Position numbers and translations under genes: made by a program
Notes under the pieces: generated by a model
What the model saw: only the letters and a program-made list of their open reading frames with translations
The model's database searches: none
Told to the model about the DNA's origin: nothing
Shown here: positions 37,218 to 49,127 of the stretch, in pieces
Position numbering within the stretch: the first letter of the stretch is position 1
How the letters are laid out: every line of letters begins with the position of its first letter
Assembly (NCBI GenBank): GCA_029962745.1
Contig: CM057162.1
Coordinates: 10,882,871-10,946,870 of the forward strand
DNA length: 64,000 bases
From: Echinometra lucunter
Taxonomy: Eukaryota; Echinodermata; Echinoidea; Camarodonta; Echinometridae
Reading direction: 5' to 3'

Positions 37218-37292
37218 CACCGGTTTAGGATCACATATTTGAGAACAGATGGACATTTGTTTTGACTGCGATGCAACAATTCATCATTAAAC
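37218..37292 (+). repeat. Downstream member of a direct duplication flanking an element
   Basis: Matches 36287-36360: ggtttaggatcacatatttg and gagaacagatggaca recur in order and orientation. It lies immediately before the telomere-like array. Confidence 0.7.
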
Positions 37293-37308
37293 AGATGCAA
37301 GCTGAAAT

Positions 37309-37380
37309 CCTAATCCTAATCCTAACCCTAACCCTAACCCTAACCCTAATCCTAACCCTAATCCTAATCCTAATCCTAAT
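37309..37380 (+). repeat. Interstitial telomere-like array (CCTAAY)12
   Basis: Twelve consecutive 6 bp units: five are CCTAAC (the animal telomere repeat TTAGGG read on the other strand) and seven are CCTAAT. The four central CCTAAC units are contiguous. Interstitial, with ordinary sequence on both sides. Confidence 0.9.
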
Positions 37381-39602
37381 CCTATGAATATTTAAGAATA
37401 TTTATGAGCTTGAGTCTGCAGGATTGGTACCTATTTAGTGTTTAACCTTTATTTTTTGAGTCACATCTGTTAAAATATATTTAAATTCATACTAAGGAAA
37501 TTCACGGGAAGCCACAAAGGATATAATGTTTCTAAGAGTCTCTGGTTTTAAGTAGCCGTAAGTTGGCGCTGTTGTAAATACATCATAACAAGGGTCAGTT
37601 CGCTGTTGCTTTAAGATCAATGAAATCTTGTTATGAGGTGAAATACTTGTGTAAGGACAGACGTTTTTTAGACATCGAGATTTAATATCCATATACTAAA
37701 CTTTTTTTTTTCAAAAAATGTCAGAGTAGTTTCAATAAATATGCACTGGAACAAATTATCCCCCCCCCAAAAAAAGGGGGACTTTCCATTATCTTGAATA
37801 AAATATTTAATTTCTAACGTTCCACTTAAAAGATTTTTTCCTGACAAGAGGAGCTTTTCTTCGTTTTTTTTTTCCACTTGCTATGGTGTTTCATTCCATT
37901 CAGCCACCATCTTACAAACCTTTCTTCTGGTTTCCAAAGCTCTTGAAAGCTTTCTAGAGCAAAACTGTCCACAACTCCCTTGTATCTATTTTTCACTGCC
38001 AATACTATGTCAAATCAAATCCATATATTTTACCATTTTTATGTCAATATCCTTCTCTCACAAACATTTCTCCTGAAAATTCACACACCATAATTGCAGT
38101 TTTACCTGACTTAATAATCTGGACATGGATATCTAAACCAATATCTCCTACCCGTAGAAATCACATATATATCCAAGCTCTGGCTTGTTCTGTAGGTATC
38201 ACAATAATCTCATTTCTAGTAACAGGAGTGAGAAAATGTCAACATGTTGCTCGTTGAAAAGAAATTACTCAAGAAAGTTTCCCGTTACAAACGTTTCCGC
38301 TTTGATAAAAAGTACAGGTCCATCTCCTAGGTCCAACTTGTTGCACTATATTAACCAGCCTATTTTCTCCTCTACATAACCAACAAACTGTTAACGTGTT
38401 GTTTGTTATTCACAATGCCGATTCGCACAACATGCTTTCCCCATCACCAAAATGTGCTCTTCTCGTTACGAAACTCCGCGAGAAAAGGAAGTCAGGTTAT
38501 CTCATCACGAGCACTCTGAACTCTGTTGAACTCTGAACTTTAGAAGGAAATCGCTAAACCCTTTTTCACCCAGAAAATAATAACTCTCTTGACCTATTTT
38601 AAATGGTTTATGCAAGGAATAGTCTTCATTATCAAATTCGATCTTTGTTTGTTTAATAAGTTGAATTAAATGCCACTGCGCAAGAATAAAATCAAATGAA
38701 AACTCTTTCACTTGATAAAATTTAATACATATTTCATTTCATAGGAATTACAAAGGGAAAATCTGGACTTTTTTTTTTACTAAACGTATGCAAAACTTGT
38801 CCTATGCAACATCGAATTGAATTCTCTATCTATCAACATAATAGTTGAATATATGGTGAAAATTAAAAAAAAAAATGATTTACTATGCACAAAATCTTTC
38901 CTATCTTAAGTTACCTTGTTCCTAATCTGCTATGTCTCTATGATACATACATCTCTATGATACATGAAGGCCTACGGTGCATCAGTACAATCCTCACAGA
39001 CAATGGCCAACTTAAACAGGATTATACACAGCATTGTAAAACGTTTGTGTAATTACCAATTTCCCCACTTAATTGGTCATAAAGCTACTGTCTGAAATGA
39101 GGCTTTGTATCTGTAAGTTTTTCAAAATGGGTATAACCCAAGTTGTTTCCAGTACAATTCATTGTCTTTTCGCCAAATTTTGTCATGTTGATTCAAAACC
39201 TTATAAAACACATCTTAAAGGCCCAAACTGTCGAAGGTTTTCTCGGTTTTCTCTGAACCATGTTCTAAATCATAGTTTATGTAAATAAAATAAGCGTAGA
39301 GAAGCATAAGTTATAGTATAAAAGCGCATTACTGCCTACCCATTGGACAAGAGACCCCTGGTTTAAATATAAACCTCTTTTGTGAATTCCAGCCAAAAGT
39401 TTTTGCCAGAATGGAGATGGCAGAATAACTTCTGTACAGAACTATCTTTGCAAAGAAATAGCAAGACCAGTACTGCAAATAATCTTTACAAATTAACACT
39501 TTGCGTGGTGAATTAATTTTTAGGTCAAATAATGACAATTGTTCTTTTGATATTTTCTTTGAATTCTGATATCCTTTGGACAGTCACTTATGCTGGCTAT
39601 TA
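37381..39602. other. No supported gene
   Basis: AT-rich. 37741-37790 has C- and G-runs around an A-run. Short frames only. Confidence 0.45.
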
Positions 39603-39864
39603 GGGGTCCGCCCACTTGACCGAAGGCCCGCGAGGCCGACTGTTCTAGTATCGTATTTTCCTTCATCACAAATAATGCGCTATCGGTATGAAATAATTAT
39701 GTCTCCTTTAGCATGTTTAGTCCTCATTGCCCCTTAATAATTATTAAACTTTCTTCTGGCACAGGAATTGGTCAGAGCGGTGTGATATCATAGATTACAC
39801 TTTGCTACTTTCGGCCTCGCGGGCCTTCGGTCTCGCGGGCCTTCGGTGAAGTGGGTTGTCACCG
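39603..39864. repeat. GC-rich inverted-repeat element
   Basis: Left arm from 39611: cccacttgaccgaaggcccg and cgaggccga. Right arm: tcggcctcgcgggccttcgg followed by tctcgcgggccttcgg and tgaagtggg (39811-39855). The right arm duplicates a 16 bp GC block, so the arms are unequal. About 260 bp with AT-rich interior and a markedly GC-rich border; MITE-like. Confidence 0.75.
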
Positions 39865-40038
39865 ACTATTATTCTATAGATACACATATCACTCAAGTAT
39901 CCTAGCCGTTTTCAGGTTCCTTGGTACACTTTGTAAAGGATGAAACTAATTATTATGATTGTTTAATTGAATTGTACGATTGCCTGGATAGTCGACAGTA
40001 GCTGGCAAAGGGTTACGTATGTGGCTCCAGAAGACTAA

Positions 40039-40387
40039 AGGCTTGTTCAGATACGAAGCGGCAAGTCCCTGCAACAAAGCCCCGCAACATCTTTAGTGTT
40101 CACATATGGTGCGACAACCCCCCTCCTTTATGTTAATGAACGCGCATTGATGCGTCAACTCTGAAATATAGGAGAGTTTTGTAAAAAGTTGTGCAGACAG
40201 ACTCATGACAACATATTTTGCACTACCTTTTAAAAATTTGATTGGTCCACAGCTTTTTGCCACCAGGCAACACAACAAGAAAAAATGTCTCCTGCCTTAG
40301 CAACGTTTTTCTCTGTTGTCTCATACCCCACTGACTTGTACACTAAAAATGTTGTGGGGATTTGTCTCCTCGTATCTAAACAAGCCT
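40039..40387. mobile_element. PIF/Harbinger-like MITE with TAA target duplication
   Basis: 349 bp, ends aggcttgttcagatacga and tcgtatctaaacaagcct (inverted), flanked by TAA at 40036-40038 and 40388-40390. The 3 bp TWA duplication suggests PIF/Harbinger. Internal words tgttgtggggat and gcaacaaagccccgcaaca are also in inverted relation near the ends. No transposase; the minus-strand 61-codon frame is incidental. Confidence 0.75.
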
Positions 40388-40390
40388 TAA

Positions 40391-41911
40391 ATGAGAGTGC
40401 ACGTCAGTCAGAGTACCATTGGTATAACTACAACCATGTGAGCTAATTACCTGTTTTTACCACTGTCCACCCAAGGATGATCTGCCGCTAAGACCAAGGG
40501 CACATCAGCGGGACGGTTTGCTTTCCTTTCTTGAGATGTCTTAACTTCTTATCTTGTTACTTCTGCAGATTTGGGAGAGCAATAAGAACAAACAAAATTC
40601 CACGGGTAAATTGTTTTATTGGGCTCGATACCGTCAGTCTATTGATGATTACTTTTTGTATGTTTTTGATTAAGAACAATGTTAGATATTATCATGCGAG
40701 ATCTGTTTGACATTCCTTTACTTCAATACTAGTTACATCACTATTTCTGGAGAATTAAGAATTATAAAGAATAAACAAAATTCTGATATTTTTTTTCATT
40801 CCATTCCAATCCTCATTAAAAAGATCTAAGTGATAAGGTAGAACAATTAAAATCAATTGATATCACATCAATTTATAAATGATAATAATGATGGACTTTG
40901 CAAAAATTTCAGAGGTTAAGTCTGAAAGCATGTTATGTGCTTTCAATTGATCACATGAAATAAAAAAAAAACAATAACAAAGTATATGTATCAAATATGA
41001 AATTAAAAATTGCAAATAATAAGAGCCTTGAAATGTGTCTGGACTGAGATAGTAGAAGACAAAGAAAAGTAAAAGGAAATTCTCTTTTAAAAGAACCGTC
41101 CTTTCTTCTATTCTTTGTCAGGATTATAAGCACTGCCATTTTTCAATTCCACAAGTACACTGTGCTGTTAATGTCACATTAATTTGTCATGTCTCTTCCA
41201 ACTCTTAATAGACATTACTTTGCATGAATCATAGTTTCCTGGTAATAAACAACATGAGATAAAAGAGTTCCATCAAGTGATGTTGAAAGCTTCAAGATGC
41301 CTGTAAAAAGTTTCACATAAACACTTTATTTCTCATGGATGAGATAACCAAAAAGGAAGCAAAGGAAAAATATATCTGTAATAAAATCTAAATTAAAACA
41401 TAAACTAGAAATTCTGTAAAGTTTTCAAAAAGATAAACACAAAAAACCTGAATATAAAGTGTATATACCCTAAAGCAACATGTATTACCAAAATGTAATT
41501 TCAAGTAAGCAATCTAATAGTGATTTGATTCCACTCAAAGAACTTATAGTTTCAAAAGAGAAAAAGTTGTGACTTGTAAAGGAAAAATACTCATGAAAAG
41601 GCTGAAGCAACTACATAAAATCCTCTAGTACCGCCTTCTTTATAACTTTTCAGTTTGCAAGATAGGACATCAAATATTAGAGTGAATATCTTAGTTTTCG
41701 GCTTTGCTTCTGGTCACTCACACATACATCAGCACCGCATAAATAATATCAAAATATGTTGAGAATAAATTATTCTTCTTGAGAAAAGTGAAACAATGTC
41801 TGACCTTCAGCAAAAGTTGTACAATTTCGCCAGAGCAGATTTTATGTTCTCAAAATTGGACTCACAAATTGGCCTTCAAGGATGTTTCTTGTAACTCACA
41901 TGCACCTACAA
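40391..41911. other. No supported gene
   Basis: AT-rich sequence; nothing beyond short frames. Confidence 0.45.
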
Positions 41912-42233
41912 ATGACCACCTCCTGAAATTGGCTCACAAAAATGTGATGGTAGCAAAAGTATCAAAGTAATATTACTGACAGTCCACAGCTTTTTTTTCA
42001 CACAATGAACCTGATTGCCAAGTTTAGTTTGTGATGCAGCGGTTGATAGTTCATGAAATGAATTCCAAAAAAATGACCAACTCCTGAAAGTGGCTCACTA
42101 AAATGCCTGGTAGCAAAGTATTAGAGAAATATGAGTGATTGCCGACAGATTATTGAATATTTCATAAGATGAAAGTGATTGCTATGGTCAGGAAGCAGTG
42201 GTAGCTGGTTCATATGAATTCCACAAATATTTA
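41912..42233 (+). repeat. 161 bp tandem duplication
   Basis: atgaccacctcctgaaattg (41912) recurs as atgaccaactcctgaaagtg (42073). Each is followed by ggctcac, ggtagcaaa and later atgaattcca. Two units, then more divergent sequence. Confidence 0.75.
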
Positions 42234-42304
42234 ACAATGTCATCTACTCCAGTAAGATGTGAGGTCAAGTTTGTTGATGTCAGTACCTGAAATAACATCT
42301 CTCA

Positions 42305-42710
42305 GATTGTTGAAATTTACAAACAACGTCCATGAAATGTACAATCATGAATGGTACGCTGGTTGTAAGATCATCTACACAGAATAGCTTGATGAAATTT
42401 ACAAGCAAATTCCTTGAATGTACAATCACCAATCTGATAGCCGTAAAGTCATCTACAAACTAGTAGAAATTGACTAATGTAGGCCTGCAGTGCAGATTGG
42501 AAGCTGTGAGAAAATAAACAAAGACTAGAAATCGAAAAGAAAGTTCCTCATAAATGTAGACCACATACCACTGCTGAAGAAAGCTGTAAAATCATTCACA
42601 AGCTTGACATAATTTATCAACAAGCTCCTTGAAGTGTACAGTAGTTGCCAAATTATCCGCAAGCTTCATGAAATTGACATACAAGCTTGGTAAAATGTAC
42701 AATCATGAAT
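42305..42710 (+). repeat. Degenerate tandem array, period roughly 60-82 bp
   Basis: Repeated phrases of the form gaaatttacaa, ccttgaatgtacaatca and gtaaagtcatctacaa occur near 42311, 42393, 42609 and 42669. Unit length varies, which implies old duplications with indels. It directly adjoins the CpG-rich block at 42720. Confidence 0.65.
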
Positions 42711-42719
42711 GAATATCTG

Positions 42720-43110
42720 AAGCATGCAGCAAGCCAGCTCTTCCCATCGATCCTACAGCATACAGCAATGTTTATCCACGGCTTTAGGGTACGAGGACGA
42801 CGATGAAGGCGCTGAAAACAGCGATCGGCAGCATGCGTCTGCTACGTTTAGGTTCTCTCTGTTCATGCTACTACTGCCCGAGAGAGAGTTACACACGCAT
42901 GGCGAGGGGTAGCTGATTTGAGAATGAGAAACAATTTCAGAATTCAATCAAGAGAGCTCGATCCCTTGAACCGAGACTCAAGCTGGGCGAAGGCAGCCTA
43001 GGTTTCCCCCCCTGAGTCATGGCCTAGAGGGGATCTGTCGAGGGCCCTGATTGATCCAAGCCAGGGGCTGGAGGTGGGGAACAGCCAATGGGAGGAGGCG
43101 TTAGATGAGG
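42720..43110 (-). promoter_or_regulatory. CpG-rich, CCAAT-containing promoter-like block
   Basis: 42720-42910 is CpG-rich (acgaggacgacgatgaaggc, gcgatcggc). 42960-43110 is GC-rich with agccaatgggaggaggcg, a CCAAT-box context. Read on the minus strand, a promoter near 43.1 kb could drive a first exon at 42.9-42.7 kb, with a gtatgt donor-like site near 42682. Orientation and promoter activity are inference. Confidence 0.3.
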
Positions 43111-43320
43111 GGAGGTGGCATGCTGGGCCAGTTTGACCTGATGGCAGGAACACATGTATCTAATTTTATGAAATTTATGCTGGAGGAATTAGCCTCTCTT
43201 CAAAGCCTGTCATCGTTTATCAAAAGCCCAGTAATACCATTTGAACCTAGTCTTCCTTTCATGAGTGGCGGAATAATTGGAGATGTCGATTTGAATTTCA
43301 GGTATGGGCTTATGTAGTGT

Positions 43321-43431
43321 TAGGTTCCTTAGACATTACATGCACAGGTAGAGAGTCAGAAGGGCATTAACTCAATGTAAATGATATGAGTTATATCCTT
43401 CTGGCTCTGAACAAGGAGCCTAGTTCTCCAA
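43321..43431. repeat. Hairpin element, family B copy 3
   Basis: gtcagaagggcattaactca is mirrored by gagttatatccttctggctc. An outer pair taggttcctt and aaggagccta adds about 10 bp per arm. Diverged copy of the family best seen at 29596-29676. Confidence 0.7.
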
Positions 43432-44333
43432 TTAAAAAATGCTGCACCACAATTCTCACTACTTGCACATGCAGTGAAGGTGTATTCACGGATATAACAA
43501 ACCCAGACAGTGTGTGTGGACCAAAGGCCACCTTAATCAATGATAAAGGAATATTCTCTCATGTATCATACAAGGCACTCTGTACATGGCAATGAGAACA
43601 TTCCTATATAATATGGGGTATGCACCACAGTTGGACCCTCAACATGACCAGAGGTAACAGCTCCATAGACTGGACATGACTGGATGCTCTCCAATGACCA
43701 GTGGGAACACAAGAAGAGGCAATGCATAGAGTAAAGCACATCATGGTCAAGTTGAACTGTGGACATCATACTTGACCCCGGGCCTACTGGGTCAGAAGTT
43801 CACAGAGTGCCTCAGCTGAGTCTTTCATCCAACAGTGAACGAGACAATAGCTATGTTCACACGGGCCATCCTAGTTTTGAAGCTTTAAGCAATGGCCAAA
43901 CACCAATGTTTAAAACAGTGATCGAGGGGGAAAACAACCTGCCATCTCACTACACTGGCCAAATATCTCAGTAACTAACAGGTTTGGAGCACTCTACAGA
44001 GTGGATTTGGCACATTATAATATCATATGAATTATTATTATTTACATTTAGACTCTTTCTTTCCTGATTTATCTACAACATACATGAAGTCCCTCTGATA
44101 GGACCTACAGCTGTATGCCATTCATAGCTTTCTTTACCTAAATGTGCTGTAATCTTCTGTAATTGAAGTTCTTGTTCCCCACTTAGGTCATAACTCTCGA
44201 AGCAAAGCAAATTCATCATAAAAAGAGTCATTCCTCAACAAAGCTGCTGACTTACTTCACCTTTAAATGCAAAACTGAGAGAGAGAGATCTCACATTCCT
44301 TTAATACTTTTAAATTTCACCCTAGAATTCCTG
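43432..44333. other. No supported feature
   Basis: Short frames of at most 71 codons on both strands; nothing recognisable. Confidence 0.4.
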
Positions 44334-44951
44334 TTAAAGGAAATGGAAACTAAAAACAGTTAACAAAAAGTTAATTTTAAATGAAAAGGGAGAATAGAGA
44401 GAAGCCATTCAAAAAAGTTTTCAAAATCTGCTATGAAATAAGAAAGTTATGAAAATTTGAAAAGTCTCCATTTATTCTAAAGCGATCCTCAAAATGGGCA
44501 AAATCATTTCAAAATTGCAGATTTTTCTGGACAATAACTCTCCATATATTCTGTAAACAAAATTTCAAATTTTCTCCATTATCTGTCAAGGTGCAACTTT
44601 TCTCTTTCTTAGCTCAAGGTACATGTATAACATGGGAAAATGTCTTTGACACAACATATGTTGAGTTCAAAAAGAGATAAGCAGCACCTTGAGAGATAAC
44701 TGAGAATGTTAAATTGAAAAAAAAAGGAATATGGAGAATTGTCAACAAAAATTTAAAAACCTGCAATTTTCAAGCGCTATTGCCAATTTGAGGATCACCA
44801 TACTCATAGAAAATAAATCAAGACATTTCACACTTTCAATAACTTTCTTACTTTGTAATCGACTTTGAAATACTTTTTTTTTTTACTTGCTTCTCGAAAT
44901 CCTCTCTTTTCATTAAAATCGACTTGTCCCCAGGGTTCCTTTTTCCTTTTA
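44334..44951. mobile_element. Foldback MITE with TTAAAGG end
   Basis: 618 bp with two diverged arms of about 260 bp: ttaaaggaaatggaa and gatcctcaaaatgggc on the left are mirrored by gccaatttgaggatc and ttcctttttccttttag on the right. The central part is a shorter inverted pair around the words aaggtgcaac and agcaccttgag. AT-rich, no transposase. Confidence 0.75.
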
Positions 44952-46227
44952 GAGTTAGAAGGAAAACAATGCGGTAATTCTCTCACTGCCCATAAATGAA
45001 AGGTTAGAAGGAAGTATGGCAGTAATTCTCTCACACATTAACTTCATCAAAAGGCAATTCATCTTCATCAAAACCAGCTATCTATTAGCACAGATAAGCC
45101 ATGACAGGACCAAGTCCAAAACAACAGATAACATATGATCACCAGCTATTCCGTGAATAGTATCAAATACACATGCCTCATGAAATGAAGTGACCACTTT
45201 ACAATGAAATTCAGATGAATTTTTTAAAAGAATAAATAACAGGCTTAAGAATTATTCCACAAAAGAACAATATCTAAGAAAAGGAATAAACCAGCTTACT
45301 ACTGTACTCAAATTGGGTAATATTCTAAGAGGTAGCATTCAAATTTTCATGAAAAAGGTAATAATATGCTTGCAGGGTCCTCTGGGAGAACGGTACATAA
45401 TACTGAAGAGGCTATTCTGAGTAAACAAAACATATTATCATTATTATTACTATTATTATTGTTATTAATATTATTATTATTATTATCACATGTTGAGTTT
45501 TGAACGATCTAGCAAAAGTGCTGTCAATCCCAACTGATAAGTTCCAGGTCAAAAAAGCAGTTTACCTACTTTAATGCTAACTTACTTGAAAAATGTCTTA
45601 TAAGTAAAATTTCATACATGTCTGGAAGAAAAATCTTCATTTTAAAGAAAATTTTAGAACAATATATATGCTAAAATACTTTCAGGCATAATAAAATAAA
45701 GAAATTGCTATTCTATGGTTGGTTTACTTGCATCCTTAAACACAGAAGTGAAAAAAAAATAACTTTGTTCAAATGATATCTGTAAAAGAATTCTTGAGAG
45801 ATAAGTTGATATCAATTAAGTCAATTCTGGTGGTTATCTTGCTTCAATTTTAAAACTTTTGCCATCAATCTCTATTTCAAAGTTTTGACAGCTAACTCCT
45901 CATCTTCAACTTTCTTTTCTTTTTTTTTTTTAAACATGATAAAGGAAGCTGTCTCCAATTTCACCTGTCCCAAAATTCATTCCCTGTTTGCAAATGATAA
46001 GAAATAATTTTCTTAGGGGCAATAATGATAACTGTGATAACTTCTATGACATCGCTTGCTGGAAATGCCATCCATTCAGACCATTCTATCAAAGTTAGTG
46101 ATAAGAATGACAAATGTTGCCTATGATCATCGTGCCCAGGCACTCCTACAAATTTGACAGGTGGAATGAACGGTGACCCGACATACGCTCTAAGCTTTAT
46201 TTCATCTAACACTATGTATCATTCATG
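44952..46227. other. No supported gene; ATT microsatellite
   Basis: Contains an imperfect (ATT)n tract at 45433-45486; otherwise AT-rich. Confidence 0.5.
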
Positions 46228-46229
46228 TA

Positions 46230-46467
46230 CACTCTTGTTTCTGTGGAGTCAAATTTGACTCAGAATGAAGTCAGCTGGGAATCAGCTCTATTCAGAGTTA
46301 AAGTGACTCGGATTCATAATTAATTTGACTTGTATTTAATTGATTTTCAGTTGACCCACACCATTCTGAGTCAAATTAATTTGGAAATCTGAGCCACTTT
46401 GACTCCGAATAGAGTCGACTCCCAGCTGACACTATTCCGAGTCAAATTTGATTCCGCAGTTTGAGTG
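46230..46467. mobile_element. TA-flanked 238 bp MITE
   Basis: Nearly the whole element is palindromic. The left end is cactcttgtttctgtggag and the right end reads ctgcgg-type sequence inverted (ccgcagtttgagtg). gtcaaatttgactc and cagctggga occur in mirrored order. TA on each side (46228-46229 and 46468-46469) fits Tc1/mariner-type insertion, though TA is a weak signature. Confidence 0.75.
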
Positions 46468-46568
46468 TAACTATGAATTGGCAGATGTAAAGGCTACATG
46501 AAAAAGGTACCATACATTAAACCAAGTGAACAGAAAATAAAACTAAACAAAAATATTGCACATAGATG

Positions 46569-48211
46569 CAGGGTTGGCGGATTTAAATCACGTTGATTTA
46601 AATCATGATTTAAATCGCGATTTAAATCACCATAATTTTTTTTAAAAAATCATTGATTTAAATCACTTCCATTGAAACATGTACAAATCATTGACAAATT
46701 GTTTGTTCAAGGCAGTTTTAATTCTTCAAATCAACTGAAAAACTTTGAATTAACTTTATATCAAGTGCAAAAACTTTGAATTAACTTTATATCAACAAAA
46801 AAATCAACAAATCCTTCCTATCTACTTAAAACACATTAAAATAAAGTCAATAAAATCAGCTGATTCCTTAAAAATTAGAGATTTGTGTCGTCAACAGTTA
46901 CTCCATTTTTTGTAAATGTCAAGTTTTTCTTCTGAAATTTTACATTCTTTGTCAGTTATTGATAGTGAAACAAGTTTCTTATTTATTTCTGATCATTTAT
47001 CACACAATCCAAGACTTTTCAGAGAGCAGTAGTGTAAAAAATATAATATGTAAAAGTCAATTACAAAAGGTTTGTTGGCAGTTTTCCAGTTTTGATCCTT
47101 CACAGTTATACTTCTATCATGTGAAATTTAAAAAAAATCATCTAATCAACAGATTCCACATGCTTATTTCTTCTTGTTACATTTATCATACAATTAACAT
47201 AATGTAGTACAGTCACAATTTGACTGTTGAAAAAAGTTTTCTCATATACCTTTTAAGTCACTAGCTCATTTTATGTTCAGTGCTATGGAAGTTTTGTATT
47301 TGCATGTAGCAATGGAAAGAGGATCTATAAAAACAATTTGCAAAACTCAAAATAAACTTTTAAAACTACATTTAAATCTTAAGATGTAGGTACTTACATG
47401 TAAGTTACAATCAATTACAGTTGTAAGTTGTGTCTGATTTAAAATACAATACTTCTTTTTGTAATACAGTAATATCAGCAGTTTTGCTGGTTTTATCCTT
47501 TAAGTCAAACTTACAGTTGTATAGGGTCAAAAGTTTTTTTTTTCCTACTTCATGAATCAAACAGATTTTTAGAGAACATGTGAATAAGAATTGTAGATTA
47601 ATGTAAAAATCACAGTAACATAATGTAGTGTGGTCACCCTTTGACTAAGCTGTCTCTTATATTGGTCTCCAACACTGACAGTTTTGCATCTCTATCTATA
47701 ACAATGTATGAGCTTTAATACCAATTTGTAAAACTGTCACAAAGCTGTTGAGTACACATTTAGATACAATTTTCACTGAGGAGTGTCTGGAGATTTTCCT
47801 CTGGGATTTTTTTTTTTAATACTGAGTGGAAATTCACAGAGGGGAATATTCTCTACTCGCTGGGAATTCCTTATGGAAATTTCCTTCATAGCCCTACATG
47901 TACATGTATGTATGATAGAATTAAGTTCATGTACATGATTCCTCAAATTGATGTTTATTTGCCCATTTTGACTAGATTTAATTACAAATCATTATGGTTA
48001 AGAAAAATATTAGGAGTGAAATGTATGATAACATTAAAATTGATGTCACTGTAGGGTGAGGTCTTGTGGTAATTAAACTTTTTTTCGAATGAACTTTAAA
48101 AAAATCAAAAAAATCAAAAAAATCCGATTTAAATCAAAAAAATCTGATTTAAATAAAAAAAATCCGATTTTTTTGATTTTTAAAAAAAAATCAAAAAAAT
48201 CGCCAACCCTG
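46569..48211. mobile_element. Non-autonomous hAT-like transposon
   Basis: 1643 bp, starting cagggttggcg and ending cgccaaccctg, an 11 bp perfect inverted pair, flanked by an exact 8 bp duplication catagatg (46561-46568 and 48212-48219). An 8 bp TSD and a CAGGG-type end are typical of hAT elements. Subterminal arrays repeat gatttaaatc, about five copies at the left and two at the right. The interior is AT-rich and has its own imperfect duplication (compare sequence near 47070-47340 with 47470-47740). No hAT transposase frame: the longest ORF is 82 codons. Confidence 0.85.
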
Positions 48212-48219
48212 CATAGATG

Positions 48220-49090
48220 TACCAGTGTTAAATACTGTATGTGAATGATGCCTTTGAATTAGCTGACTAGATTTAATTTTCTGAGAGAGTAGCAATAGCT
48301 ACACCTACAGAATAGGTTAAGTATTTAGTGTGAATGACTCCAATGACTGAAGCAACTGCTGTCTCTGTAAATGATGGTTGCACAAGTGTGTAAGCGCAGG
48401 GTGAGGTAAGGGAAAAGAAAGAAAAACATGGCTATTTGCCATACAAATAAAGTCAATTCAATCCAATATAAGTTACAACTCAACAACTGTTCAGATAATT
48501 CACACCTTGGGTAATGAGTAAAATGATCAAGTGTCTTTTATTGACTGTGCTCCACTCTGGCCCAGTTCACACAAGAGAAATACATACGTTTGTTCCACTG
48601 CTCATCTACAGGTGTATGTACCCTGCATATCTGCATATATTTTCCTTTCAGATCACTCAGTGATTGTGATTATAATTATGATTATGCCTATGATACACTT
48701 TCTGATGTATCACAGTACCGGGAGGGGGGGGGGGGGGGGGAGTATATTTTTCACTTTGATTTTTTTTTGGTTACATTTACAATCTCCATGAGATGTGAAT
48801 GAACATGGTGTATTAGTTTTATTGTTTGGTACTGCTCTGCTCTGTTCTTCTTATCTTTCTTTCGATGTTCCAGTCAAGTGATGGCCTGATATTCTACCAA
48901 ATATCAAGTTCTCCTACCTTTCGGTCATCACATATTTGCCTACTCCCCCCCCCCCCCCACCCCCCGCTTGTTCTCTCCTACTCTCTCTTCCCTCTATCTC
49001 TCACTGTATTTTTGTCTCTGTCTCTGCTTATATATTTTTGCCCAGCCTGTTTCTGTTGTTACTGTCTCTATCTGTCTTTTGTCTCTTTGT

Positions 49091-49093
<3 letters not shown>
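48220..49093. other. No supported gene; homopolymers and CT-rich sequence
   Basis: G17 at 48724-48740 and a C-rich run at 48945-48965, then CT-rich sequence. The 116-codon Ser/Leu-rich frame at 48826-49176 is largely low-complexity. Confidence 0.5.

Positions 49094-49122
<29 letters not shown>
49094..49122 (+). repeat. (CT)n microsatellite
   Basis: About 14 CT units. Confidence 0.95.

Positions 49123-49127
<5 letters not shown>

Noticed and set aside
37309..37380. True chromosome end
   Set aside because: Only twelve units with variant bases, and ordinary sequence continues for more than 26 kb on each side.
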